From NCBI GenBank assembly GCA_052034445.1, contig JBPOIN010000078.1:1-8027 (forward strand): 8,027 nt of DNA, read 5' to 3'. This DNA comes from Sterolibacterium sp052034445. Its GTDB lineage: Bacteria; Pseudomonadota; Gammaproteobacteria; Burkholderiales; Rhodocyclaceae. The notes beneath the pieces are model-generated. The model had not been told where the DNA came from, made no database searches, and saw nothing but the letters and a program-made list of their open reading frames with translations. Below are positions 1 to 6,167 of this stretch, in pieces; position 1 is the first letter of the stretch; every line of letters starts with the position of its first letter. Both the position numbers and the translations under genes were made by a program.

Positions 1-19
1 ACCCGACCTACCGTTGATG

Positions 20-1243
20 TCAGTTTTTATTGGCGGCAGCGATGGCGAGCAGGTTGTTCTCGCCATCCTCGATCAGCGCGGCGCGTGCGTCGCGGAAAAT
101 CTTCTCGACCGGATATTCGCGGCACAGACCGTTGCCACCGAACATTTGAACCGCCTCGCTCGACAGCTCGAAGGCAGTCTGCGTCGCCAGCACCTTGGAC
201 GAAGCGGCGTACTGGAACGGAATCATGCCCATGCGCACATAGTGCTGGATGGCCACCTGGCGCACATGCGAGCGCGCCGATTCGAGCTTCATGAACATGT
301 TGAACAGCCGCGTCTTGACGCTCTGGTGCTGGATGATCGGCTTGCCGCCCTGCACGCGCTCCCTGGCGTAAGCCAGCGCATGATCGAACGCCGCGCGCGC
401 GACGCCGATGAATTGCAGGCCCATCGCGGTATTGGCATGGGCAAGGAAACCGCTCAGCAGCATGCCGTACATGTCGGGATCGTCGGTGAGCAGGAACATC
501 TGCGGCACGCGCACGCTGTCGAAGAAAATCTCGCCCTGGTTCAGTGTGCGCTGGCCGATCTTGTCGAGCGGCTTGCCGCGTGAAATGCCCGGCAGATCGA
601 GCGGCAGCATGAACACCGCGCCACCCGCGCGGCCAACCGGCGAATTTTCAAAGGTGGCGAAGATCATCGCGCAGCCGGCCAGCGTGCCACACGACACCCA
701 GGCGGCCTTCTGGCCGTTCAGGATGAAATCGCCCGTAGCCTCGTCGCGACGGCAGCGCAAGTCGGAACGGCCCTGCGGATCTCGGAAGGCCGGCTCGTTG
801 TAGGCCACCATGTCGGTGCCGTGGTTCGGCTCGGTCAGTGCCAGGCAGAAGAACTCGTCGCGCTTGCCGAAGAACTCGGCGAGATCCTCGCGTCCCATCT
901 GGCGCGCAACATTCGGTCCGAGGTTGTAAAGCGCATAGGTAATCGACAGGCCGACATCTCCCCAGCACAGCTCCTCGATCACGATCGCGTGCATCAGCGC
1001 ACGCGCCTCGGGCGTCAGATCCGGGCCGTAGCAATCGGGCATGCCCACCAGACCGAGCTGCTTGAATTTTTCCAGGCCCTCCCAGAGCGGCGAACCCTTG
1101 GCGATCACTTCCTCGGGCGACATACGGTCGAGTTTGGCGCCGATCGGGCGCATGACTTCAGTCGCGAAACGACGGCAGGTATCGCGCAACGCCAGCATTT
1201 CCTCGGTGATGCCGAGATCCAGATCGATACAAGGCTCGCTCAT
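20..1243 (-). CDS. acyl-CoA dehydrogenase family protein
   Basis: A 407-residue flavoprotein of the acyl-CoA dehydrogenase family, which alpha,beta-dehydrogenates acyl-CoA thioesters with FAD and passes electrons to ETF. The usual order is visible: helical N-terminal part, beta domain with the flavin-contacting LALTEPNHGT stretch (134-143) and LNGQKA (175-180), then the C-terminal helical domain with MFGGNGLCREYPVEKIFRDA (367-386). The family's C-terminal catalytic Glu normally sits in a YEGT-like motif; here the motif reads IEDGEN (391-396), so the aligned residue is Asp393, with Glu392 beside it. The position used by isovaleryl-CoA-type enzymes has no Glu. The start was set at 1243 because GGAG lies 8 bases upstream; an in-frame ATG at 1279 would add 12 unlikely residues and lacks that site. 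It is divergent from a TetR gene and probably controlled by it. Family is certain; substrate unknown, perhaps an alicyclic or branched acyl-CoA. Confidence 0.93.
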   Translation of the reverse strand: MSEPCIDLDLGITEEMLALRDTCRRFATEVMRPIGAKLDRMSPEEVIAKGSPLWEGLEKFKQLGLVGMPDCYGPDLTPEARALMHAIVIEELCWGDVGLSITYALYNLGPNVARQMGREDLAEFFGKRDEFFCLALTEPNHGTDMVAYNEPAFRDPQGRSDLRCRRDEATGDFILNGQKAAWVSCGTLAGCAMIFATFENSPVGRAGGAVFMLPLDLPGISRGKPLDKIGQRTLNQGEIFFDSVRVPQMFLLTDDPDMYGMLLSGFLAHANTAMGLQFIGVARAAFDHALAYARERVQGGKPIIQHQSVKTRLFNMFMKLESARSHVRQVAIQHYVRMGMIPFQYAASSKVLATQTAFELSSEAVQMFGGNGLCREYPVEKIFRDARAALIEDGENNLLAIAAANKN

Positions 1244-1251
1244 GGAAGATT

Positions 1252-1255
1252 CTCC
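1252..1255 (-). promoter_or_regulatory. ribosome binding site of the acyl-CoA dehydrogenase
   Basis: On the minus strand GGAG (inside ACGGAGA) stands 8 bases before the ATG at 1243. This site decides the start in favour of 1243 over the upstream in-frame ATG at 1279. Confidence 0.75.
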
Positions 1256-1289
1256 GTAAAGTAAAATTGTGGTTTGCATTCAATTCGGC

Positions 1290-1309
1290 GATTCAAACAC
1301 GATTGAATC
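1290..1309. promoter_or_regulatory. inverted repeat, candidate operator
   Basis: GATTCAA (1290-1296) and TTGAATC (1303-1309) are perfect 7-base inverted arms around six bases. A further ATTCAA lies at 1278-1283. The repeat overlaps the -10 of the minus-strand promoter. Its size and place suit a TetR-family dimer, but whether this or the adjacent palindrome is the true operator cannot be told from one sequence. Confidence 0.5.
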
Positions 1310-1319
1310 AACTGGTCAA
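1291..1319 (-). promoter_or_regulatory. predicted sigma70 promoter of the acyl-CoA dehydrogenase
   Basis: Read on the minus strand, TTGACC (1314-1319, five of six consensus bases) is followed after exactly 17 bases by TTGAAT (1291-1296, four of six). A TG one base before the -10 gives an extended -10. The predicted start lies near 1284, giving a leader of about 40 bases. The -35 sits in the 14-bp palindrome and the -10 in one arm of the 7-6-7 inverted repeat, so a regulator bound at either would block this promoter. Predicted from sequence only. Confidence 0.55.
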
Positions 1320-1328
1320 TTAATTGAC
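1315..1328. promoter_or_regulatory. 14-bp perfect palindrome, candidate TetR operator
   Basis: GTCAATTAATTGAC is self-complementary over all 14 bases. Its two ends supply TTGAC to the -35 hexamers of both outward promoters (minus-strand TTGACC at 1314-1319, plus-strand TTGACA at 1324-1329). A dimeric repressor here would silence both the dehydrogenase and its own gene, the common arrangement for a TetR regulator divergent from its target. Binding is inferred. Confidence 0.6.
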
Positions 1329-1350
1329 ACGCCGGCAGGGTCGTTTTAAT
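1324..1350 (+). promoter_or_regulatory. predicted sigma70 promoter of the tetR-glycosylase-yrfG transcript
   Basis: A perfect -35 TTGACA (1324-1329) is followed by TTTAAT (1345-1350, five of six -10 bases) after 15 bases, shorter than the ideal 17. The predicted start near 1357 leaves a leader of about 37 bases. The -35 lies half inside the palindrome, which would allow autorepression. Confidence 0.45.
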
Positions 1351-1393
1351 CTCCCCCCGGATTGCCTCCTGCCCGTACCTCAGCCGAGTCTCC

Positions 1394-2098
1394 ATGACCA
1401 AGACCGTACCCGCCCAGCCCAAACGCAAACTCGGGCGCCCGATGGGCGTCGATATCGCCGTCGCCACGCGCGAAAAGATCATCGACGCCGCCACGCTGTG
1501 CTTTGCCGAACTCGGCTACGCCGACGCCAGCAACCGCGAGATCGCGCGCCGCGCCGGCATCACCAGCGGCTCGCTGTACCATTACTTCGATTCCAAGGCG
1601 GCGCTGTATCGCGCCGCGCTGCAGGACGCCAACCGCATCCTGATCAATGCCTATCTGGCCGTGGCCACCGAAACCCCCGATGCGCCGGCCATCGACCAGT
1701 TGTGCACCGGGCTCGAAAAGGCCTTCGAGGCCGCGGCCTTGCGTCCCGGCATGATGAATTTCGCCGCCGCTTCGTCGATGGAAATCCAGCGCAACAAGGA
1801 TCTCAATTGGCTCGACCAGGAAGATGCCGAAGCCTTCCCGAATTATTTTCACGGCCTGCTCAAGCGCGCCAAGCGACGCGGCGAACTGGCGCCCGACGTT
1901 GACCTCGATTCGACCGCCAACGTACTCCTGATCGCCTTCGCCAGCATCGCCTTCCTGCAAGCCTCGCAGGTCAGCGAACAAGCCTTTGCCGCCTCGCTGC
2001 AGAGTTTCAAGCAGTTGCTCAAAGGCCAGATTTTCGTCACGCCTCCCGCTGCCCCTGGGGCCAAGACCACCTCGCGCAAGGCGCGTCAGGCTGGCTGA
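1394..2098 (+). CDS. TetR/AcrR-family transcriptional regulator
   Basis: A 234-residue one-component repressor of the TetR family: an N-terminal DNA-binding domain and a C-terminal helical ligand-binding and dimerisation domain. The tetR_N domain spans about residues 24-71, with the helix-turn-helix at REIARRAGITSGSLYHYF (48-65), a textbook match including the YHYF recognition-helix end. The N-terminus is basic (KPRK-like content, GRPMG at 14-18) and the C-terminal tail is low-complexity and basic. No strong Shine-Dalgarno precedes the ATG; an internal ATG at 1442 (MGVDIA) would still keep the DNA-binding domain. It is divergent from the acyl-CoA dehydrogenase across a region with two inverted repeats, and heads a tight transcript with the next two genes. 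By analogy with TetR regulators of fatty-acid or alicyclic-acid catabolism the ligand may be an acyl-CoA; this is inferred and the C-terminal domain gives no ligand clue. Confidence 0.93.
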   Translation: MTKTVPAQPKRKLGRPMGVDIAVATREKIIDAATLCFAELGYADASNREIARRAGITSGSLYHYFDSKAALYRAALQDANRILINAYLAVATETPDAPAIDQLCTGLEKAFEAAALRPGMMNFAAASSMEIQRNKDLNWLDQEDAEAFPNYFHGLLKRAKRRGELAPDVDLDSTANVLLIAFASIAFLQASQVSEQAFAASLQSFKQLLKGQIFVTPPAAPGAKTTSRKARQAG

Positions 2099-2113
2099 CG
2101 GCCGACTCCCCGC

Positions 2114-2584
2114 ATGCGCCTGTGGACCCTGCATCCGCAATACCTCGACGCACGCGGCCTGGTGGCCCTGTGGCGCGAGGCCTTGCTGGCGCAGGCCGTG
2201 CTGCTGGACAAAACGCGCGGCTACCGCAACCACCCGCAACTCGCGCGCTTTCGCGCCGCGCCGCAGCCAGCCACGGCGATCGCGGCCTATCTGAACGCTG
2301 TGCATGCCGAAGCGCGGCGCCGCGGCTACCATTTCGACGCCAGCAAAATCGGCCCCCAGCCAAGGGCGCCGGAAAGTATGGCGGCCAGCAGCGGCCAGCT
2401 CGCCTACGAATGGCAGCATCTGCGCGCGAAGCTGCAGCAACGCGCGCCAGAACTGTTCGCCAGCGCATTGATCCAGGACACGCCGGAACCGCTCGTGCAT
2501 CCGTTGTTCCATCGGGTCCCGGGCCCCGTGGCGGAATGGGAAGTCATTCAACCTGCGGCCAAGAACACTGTGCGCCGACGCTGA
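2114..2584 (+). CDS. pyrimidine dimer DNA glycosylase, T4 endonuclease V-like
   Basis: A 156-residue protein recognised as the bacterial relative of phage T4 endonuclease V (Pyr_excise family), which cuts the glycosidic bond at UV-made pyrimidine dimers and nicks the abasic site through an imine with its N-terminal amine. Conserved family segments are MRLWTLHPQYLD (1-12), LVALWREAL (16-24), KTRGYRNHPQLARF (33-46), HAEARRRGYHFDASKI (64-79) and HPLFHRVPGPVAEW (129-142). LVALWREAL aligns with T4 LMAEYREL, placing Glu22 on catalytic Glu23 and Arg21 on Arg22. In that alignment Met1 falls on the T4 nucleophile Thr2. It is slightly longer than the T4 enzyme (138). The start is 15 bases after the TetR stop, without a clear Shine-Dalgarno, suggesting translation coupled to the upstream gene. 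The family call is firm; activity on UV lesions is inferred. Confidence 0.85.
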   Translation: MRLWTLHPQYLDARGLVALWREALLAQAVLLDKTRGYRNHPQLARFRAAPQPATAIAAYLNAVHAEARRRGYHFDASKIGPQPRAPESMAASSGQLAYEWQHLRAKLQQRAPELFASALIQDTPEPLVHPLFHRVPGPVAEWEVIQPAAKNTVRRR

Positions 2585-2591
2585 AACTGCC

Positions 2592-3272
2592 ATGCCCGCG
2601 CCACTGACCCCATTGCTTGACTGGCAGGCCATCGACCAGGTGCTGCTCGACATGGACGGCACGCTGCTCGACCTGCATTTCGACAATCACTTCTGGCAGC
2701 AGCATGTACCGCTGCGCTATGCCGAGGCGCGCGGCCTCACGCCGGCGGCGGCCAAGGCCGAGCTCGATACACGCTATGCGGCGCGCACGGGTACGCTGGA
2801 CTGGTATTCGGTGGATTTCTGGCAGACCGAGCTGGATCTCGACATCATGGCGCTCAAGCAGGAAGTCGCCCACCTGATCGCCGTACATCCGCATGTCATC
2901 GAGTTTCTCGGCGCGCTGCGCCAGGCCGGCAAGCAGGTGGCGCTGGTGACAAATGCCCACCACAAGAGCCTGAACCTCAAGATGGCGCGCACGGGCCTCG
3001 ACGCGCACTTCGACCTGCTGGTGACCTCGCATGCCACGGGCCTGCCCAAGGAAGACCCGGCCTTCTGGGGTGCGCTGTGCCGCATCCTGCCCTTCGACCC
3101 GGCGCGCACGTTGCTAGTCGATGACAGCCTGCCGGTGCTCGATTCGGCGCGGCGCTACGGCATCGCGCATCTGTTGGCGATCGAGCAGCCCGATACGCAG
3201 CAGGCGCCCAAACACACCGGCGACTATGCGGCGATCCAGAGTTTCGCCGAGCTGCTGCCGCAGATCCGCTAA
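2592..3272 (+). CDS. yrfG: HAD-superfamily nucleotidase, YrfG type
   Basis: A 226-residue cytosolic phosphatase matching E. coli YrfG, described as a GMP/IMP nucleotidase. All four HAD motifs are visible: motif I DMDGT (nucleophile Asp20, acid/base Asp22), motif II Thr120-Asn121 in LVTNAHHK, motif III Lys153 in GLPKEDP, and motif IV Asp177-Asp178 in LLVDDS for magnesium. The long helical insert between motifs I and II makes it a class-IA enzyme. YrfG-like stretches include LLDMDGTLLDL, DNHFWQ and the TGLDAHFDLL segment. Length agrees with E. coli YrfG. It starts 7 bases after the glycosylase stop, so it is probably the last gene of the TetR transcript; no terminator was seen after it. Substrate preference is taken from the family and is not proven here. 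Confidence 0.88.
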   Translation: MPAPLTPLLDWQAIDQVLLDMDGTLLDLHFDNHFWQQHVPLRYAEARGLTPAAAKAELDTRYAARTGTLDWYSVDFWQTELDLDIMALKQEVAHLIAVHPHVIEFLGALRQAGKQVALVTNAHHKSLNLKMARTGLDAHFDLLVTSHATGLPKEDPAFWGALCRILPFDPARTLLVDDSLPVLDSARRYGIAHLLAIEQPDTQQAPKHTGDYAAIQSFAELLPQIR

Positions 3273-3429
3273 CCCCGCACCACGCGCGCCGGCTGCAAAT
3301 CCGCGCTTTCCGTTAATATGCGCAGCGTTCCGTCGCAATGTGCCGATGGACATCCATCAACACCTGCGCCTGCTGGCAACCCACCGGGGCAGCGGCCATC
3401 ATGCACTTTCATCCGGAACCGGCTTGACC

Positions 3430-4068
3430 ATGGACACCAACACCCTGCAGGCGCTGAGCGCACGTATCGACCGGCTCGAATCCATCGAGGCGATTCATCA
3501 ACTGGTCGCCAAATATTCGCTGTCGCTCGACATGCGCGATCTCGATGCGCATGTGAATCTGTTCGCGCCCGACATCCGCGTCGGCCACGAACAGGTTGGG
3601 CGCGCCCATCTCAAGGCCTGGCTCGACGACACGCTGCGCAACCAGTTCACGGGCACCGCGCATCACCTCGGCCAGCACATCGTCGAGTTCACGGACGCCG
3701 ACCATGCCGTTGGCGTACTTTATTCGAAGAACGAACATGAGTGCGGCGACGAGTGGATCATCATGCAGATGCTCTACTGGGACGATTACCAGCGCATCGA
3801 TGGCCAATGGTTGTTTCGCCGCCGCCTGCCCTGCTACTGGTACGCCACTGATCTCAACAAGCCGCCCATCGGCGAGCTGAAGATGCGCTGGCCGGGACGC
3901 GAACCCTACGCCGGCGCCTATCACGAGCTGTTTCCCGCCTGGCAGGAATTCTGGGCCCAGCGCCCCGACAAGAACCAGTTGCCCGAAGTCGCCGCCCCGG
4001 CGCCGCTCGAAGGTTTCCTGACCGCCATGCGACGCGGCGCGCCGACGCCGAAGATTCGCGTGCGCTAA
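3430..4068 (+). CDS. SnoaL/NTF2-like family protein, possible dehydratase
   Basis: A 212-residue protein with an NTF2-like (SnoaL_4 type) fold over about residues 10-140 and a C-terminal extension rich in Trp, Tyr and Pro (about 140-212). The family binds small hydrophobic molecules and includes dehydratases, isomerases and epoxide hydrolases. The segment IEAIHQLVAKYSLSLD (19-34) aligns without gaps with IEAIKELKGKYFRCLD of bile acid 7-alpha-dehydratase BaiE (recalled from memory), placing Tyr29 and Asp34 on BaiE Tyr30 and Asp35. His79 in HHLG aligns with BaiE His83, and DGQW (124-127) is shared. BaiE Arg146 falls on Tyr139. The ATG at 3430 was chosen because the fold starts there; in-frame ATG 3346 would add 28 residues unlike the family. 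It is 157 bases after yrfG and 49 before the flavoenzyme, probably cotranscribed with the latter. Fold is secure; the reaction is a guess. Confidence 0.82.
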   Translation: MDTNTLQALSARIDRLESIEAIHQLVAKYSLSLDMRDLDAHVNLFAPDIRVGHEQVGRAHLKAWLDDTLRNQFTGTAHHLGQHIVEFTDADHAVGVLYSKNEHECGDEWIIMQMLYWDDYQRIDGQWLFRRRLPCYWYATDLNKPPIGELKMRWPGREPYAGAYHELFPAWQEFWAQRPDKNQLPEVAAPAPLEGFLTAMRRGAPTPKIRVR

Positions 4069-4117
4069 TGCCCAGTCACGGCCTCACAACCACGCAACCA
4101 AGATTTCACAGCCCACC

Positions 4118-5188
4118 ATGCCCGACCTGACGCCCCTGTTCGAACCGCTCCAGCTTGGCGCGCTCAAGCTCGCCAACCGCATCGTCATGGCGCCGATGAC
4201 GCGCAGTCGCGCCGCACCGGGCGACCTGCCGAACGATCTCATGGTCGATTACTACCGCCAGCGCGCCAGCGCCGGGCTCATCATTACCGAGGGAGCGGCG
4301 CCGTCGCGTCATGGCATCGGCTATTGCCGCACGCCGGGACTCTACAACGACGCGCAGATGCAGGCCTGGCGCAAGATCACGGATGCCGTGCATGCGGCGG
4401 GCGGCCTGATTGCCGTACAGCTCATGCACTGCGGCCGCATCGGCTCGCATTTCAACAAGGCCGCCGACGCTGAAACCGTCGCCCCCTCGGCGCTGCGCGC
4501 CGCCGGACAGGTTTTCACCGATGCTGCCGGCATGCAAAAACAGGATTTGCCGCGCGCACTCGAACGTGATGAAATTCCGCGCGTCATCGACGAATATGCG
4601 CAAGCCACGCGCCTGGCGCTGGCCGCCGGCTTCGACGCCGTCGAACTGCACTGCACCAGCGGCTATCTACCGATGCAGTTTCTCGCCGCCAACAGCAATC
4701 AGCGCAGCGACGACTACGGCGGCTCGCTGGAAAACCGCGCGCGCTTTGCGCTCGAAACACTGGCCGCCATGGTCGCCACAGCCGGCGGCGGGCGGGTCGG
4801 GCTGCGCATCTGCCCCGGCAATCCTTTCAACGACGTGATCGACCCCGATCCAGCCGCCACCTATGCAACGCTGCTTGCCGGCGTTGCCCAGCTGCAGCTG
4901 GCCTGGCTGCATGTGATCCGCTCGCCGCTCGGCGACTTCGATGCGTTTGCCTGCGCTCGCCAGCATTTCGACGGCAACCTGATTCTCAACGATGGTTTCG
5001 ATGGTCTGAGCGCCGCGCAGGCGCTGCGGCAACGCCAGGGCGCGGCGATTTCCTTTGGCCGGCATTTCATCGCCAATCCCGATCTGGTGCGCCGTTGGCG
5101 CGAACAGCTGCCGCTCGCCGCTTTCGATGCGCGCACGTTGTACACGCCTGGCGCTCAGGGTTACAGCGATTACCCGGCGGCGCCATGA
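4118..5188 (+). CDS. Old Yellow Enzyme family NADH:flavin oxidoreductase (ene-reductase)
   Basis: A 356-residue single-domain FMN TIM barrel of the classical Old Yellow Enzyme/NemA class, which uses NAD(P)H to reduce activated C=C bonds or nitro-compounds. Family marks in order: NRIVMAPMTRSRA (20-32, flavin-tuning Thr28), Gln101 and His104 in QLMHCGR, VELHCTSGYLPMQFL (175-189), SNQRSDDYGGSLENRARF (193-210), Arg230 in VGLRICPG, FGRHFIANPDLVRR (313-326) and GYSDYP near the end. The substrate-oxygen-binding pair is usually His-x-x-Asn or His-x-x-His; here it is His178-Cys-Thr-Ser181, while the proton-donor Tyr183 is kept. Length is normal for the class, and it lacks the extra domains of 2,4-dienoyl-CoA reductase or BaiCD. 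Start lies 49 bases after the SnoaL gene; no strong Shine-Dalgarno is seen. Its stop overlaps the rluA start. Family is certain, substrate unknown. Confidence 0.93.
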   Translation: MPDLTPLFEPLQLGALKLANRIVMAPMTRSRAAPGDLPNDLMVDYYRQRASAGLIITEGAAPSRHGIGYCRTPGLYNDAQMQAWRKITDAVHAAGGLIAVQLMHCGRIGSHFNKAADAETVAPSALRAAGQVFTDAAGMQKQDLPRALERDEIPRVIDEYAQATRLALAAGFDAVELHCTSGYLPMQFLAANSNQRSDDYGGSLENRARFALETLAAMVATAGGGRVGLRICPGNPFNDVIDPDPAATYATLLAGVAQLQLAWLHVIRSPLGDFDAFACARQHFDGNLILNDGFDGLSAAQALRQRQGAAISFGRHFIANPDLVRRWREQLPLAAFDARTLYTPGAQGYSDYPAAP

Positions 5189-5850
5189 ACACCATCGCCT
5201 ACACCCCGCCGGCGCACGCCGGGCTCTGTGTACTGCATGTCTCGCGCCATCTGCTGATCCTCGACAAGCCGGCCGGTCTGCTGACTGTGCCCGGACGCGG
5301 CGAGGAAAAGGCCGACTGTCTGCTGTCGCGCGCGCAGGAAGAATTTCCCGATGCGATGATCGTGCATCGACTCGACATGGACACCTCGGGCATCGTACTG
5401 CTGGCGCGCGGCGCCAAGTTCCAGCGTGCGCTGAGCATGCTGTTCCAGGAACGCCAGATCCAGAAACGCTACGAAGCCCTCGTCGACGGCGCATGGAGCA
5501 AGAACAGAAGCGGCGAAGTCGACCTGCCGCTGATCGTCGATTGGCCGAATCGCCCACGCCAGAAAATCGACCATGAAGCCGGCCGGCCGAGCCTGACGCG
5601 CTATCGCGTGATCGACAGCGATGCGACACAGCAGATTTCGCGCGTCGAACTCGAACCCGTCACGGGCCGTTCGCACCAGCTGCGCGTGCATATGGAATCC
5701 ACGGGGCACCCGATTCTCGGCGATGCGCTGTATGGCACTGCACAATCGCGCGCCAAGGCCCAGCGCCTGCTGCTGCACGCCTGCTACATCGAATTTTCCC
5801 ACCCCGAAACCGGCAAACTGATCCGCGCCGAATCCCGGCCGCCGTTCTAA
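5185..5850 (+). CDS. rluA: RluA-family pseudouridine synthase
   Basis: A 221-residue enzyme converting uridine to pseudouridine. It is collinear with E. coli RluA (219 residues), which modifies 23S rRNA position 746 and tRNA position 32. The catalytic Asp64 lies in HRLDMDTSG (61-69), at the same residue number as in E. coli. Other shared blocks are DKPAGLLTVPGR (27-38), DLPLIVDWPNRPRQK (113-127), VTGRSHQLRVHM (159-170), GHPILGD (174-180) and RLLLHA (194-199). There is no S4 domain, as expected for RluA. The start overlaps the flavoenzyme stop as ATGA (5185-5188), implying translational coupling. A longer in-frame reading from 5095 would run inside the flavoenzyme and lacks homology. RluA versus a close paralogue is judged on the collinearity; dual specificity is inherited from the family. 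Confidence 0.92.
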   Translation: MNTIAYTPPAHAGLCVLHVSRHLLILDKPAGLLTVPGRGEEKADCLLSRAQEEFPDAMIVHRLDMDTSGIVLLARGAKFQRALSMLFQERQIQKRYEALVDGAWSKNRSGEVDLPLIVDWPNRPRQKIDHEAGRPSLTRYRVIDSDATQQISRVELEPVTGRSHQLRVHMESTGHPILGDALYGTAQSRAKAQRLLLHACYIEFSHPETGKLIRAESRPPF

Positions 5851-6087
5851 CGCGCACGGTCGCCGACGCTACCCCGCCGCCCCTCACGGCGCAGCACTGA
5901 TGCGTCCAGCCCCCTCGAATTTCAAGCAACCATTGTGCAAAAATCCGCAGCCAATCCATACGACATAACAGCAATCGCGGCGGACAGCGCTCCCGGCGTG
6001 GATTCAGCGCCGCCTGGCGCCGGCCAGCCGCCGCTGCTTCAGCCATGACGTGCTTGCGCAGCCAGCTTTAGCGGACCGAATCGACCT

Positions 6088-6093
6088 TATACT
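6088..6093 (+). promoter_or_regulatory. possible -10 element upstream of the short-chain dehydrogenase
   Basis: TATACT matches five of six bases of the sigma70 -10 consensus and lies 74 bases before the ATG at 6168. No good -35 stands 16-18 bases upstream (best is TTTAGC at a 15-base spacing, three of six), so an activator or another promoter may be involved. Weak call. Confidence 0.25.
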
Positions 6094-6157
6094 GCCCGAC
6101 CTGATTTTCTTCCGCAGCGCGCCGCCGCGTGCTGCTTTCAGATTTCTTATTTCATAC

Positions 6158-6162
6158 GGGAG
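6158..6162 (+). promoter_or_regulatory. ribosome binding site of the short-chain dehydrogenase
   Basis: GGGAG ends 5 bases before the ATG at 6168. It fixes that start over the in-frame ATG at 6129, which would add 13 residues ahead of the family's usual MxFKGKVALITG opening. Confidence 0.7.
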
Positions 6163-6167
6163 CAAGC

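Larger units (their letters stand above)
5851..6167. other. 317-base spacer without a convincing gene
   Basis: No reading frame here has recognisable homology or a ribosome site of its own; frames on either strand extend from flanking genes and are rich in Arg, Ala and Gly as expected of chance frames in GC-rich DNA. A short CGCCG/CGGCG hairpin near 5876-5892 has no T-run and is not called a terminator. The right part carries a -10-like TATACT (6088-6093) and the ribosome site of the next gene, so it probably contains that gene's promoter and leader. Confidence 0.6.

Noticed and set aside
14..583. A 189-codon plus-strand frame opposite the acyl-CoA dehydrogenase
   Set aside because: It mirrors the codon pattern of a certain minus-strand gene and resembles no known family.
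1346..2686. A 446-codon open frame on the minus strand, opposite tetR and the glycosylase
   Set aside because: Both plus-strand genes have clear family motifs. The antisense frame has no recognisable motif, is rich in Arg, Gly and Ala, and runs across gene boundaries, as expected from third-position GC bias.
3293..3319. Possible promoter before the SnoaL-like gene (CTGCAA and TAATAT)
   Set aside because: Only three and four consensus matches with a 15-base spacing; not above what chance gives in this stretch, though some promoter for the gene probably lies in 3273-3429.
3121..3429. An N-terminal extension of the SnoaL-like gene, from 3121 or 3346
   Set aside because: From 3121 it overlaps yrfG and is full of Arg and Ser. 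From 3346 it adds 28 residues outside the family's fold. Homology begins with the ATG at 3430.
5876..5892. CGCCG/CGGCG hairpin after rluA as a terminator
   Set aside because: The stem is only five bases and no T-run follows.
5933..5969. TTGTGC with CATACG or CATAAC as a promoter in the spacer before the short-chain dehydrogenase
   Set aside because: The -10 at acceptable spacing matches only three bases, and the better hexamer is 25 bases away.
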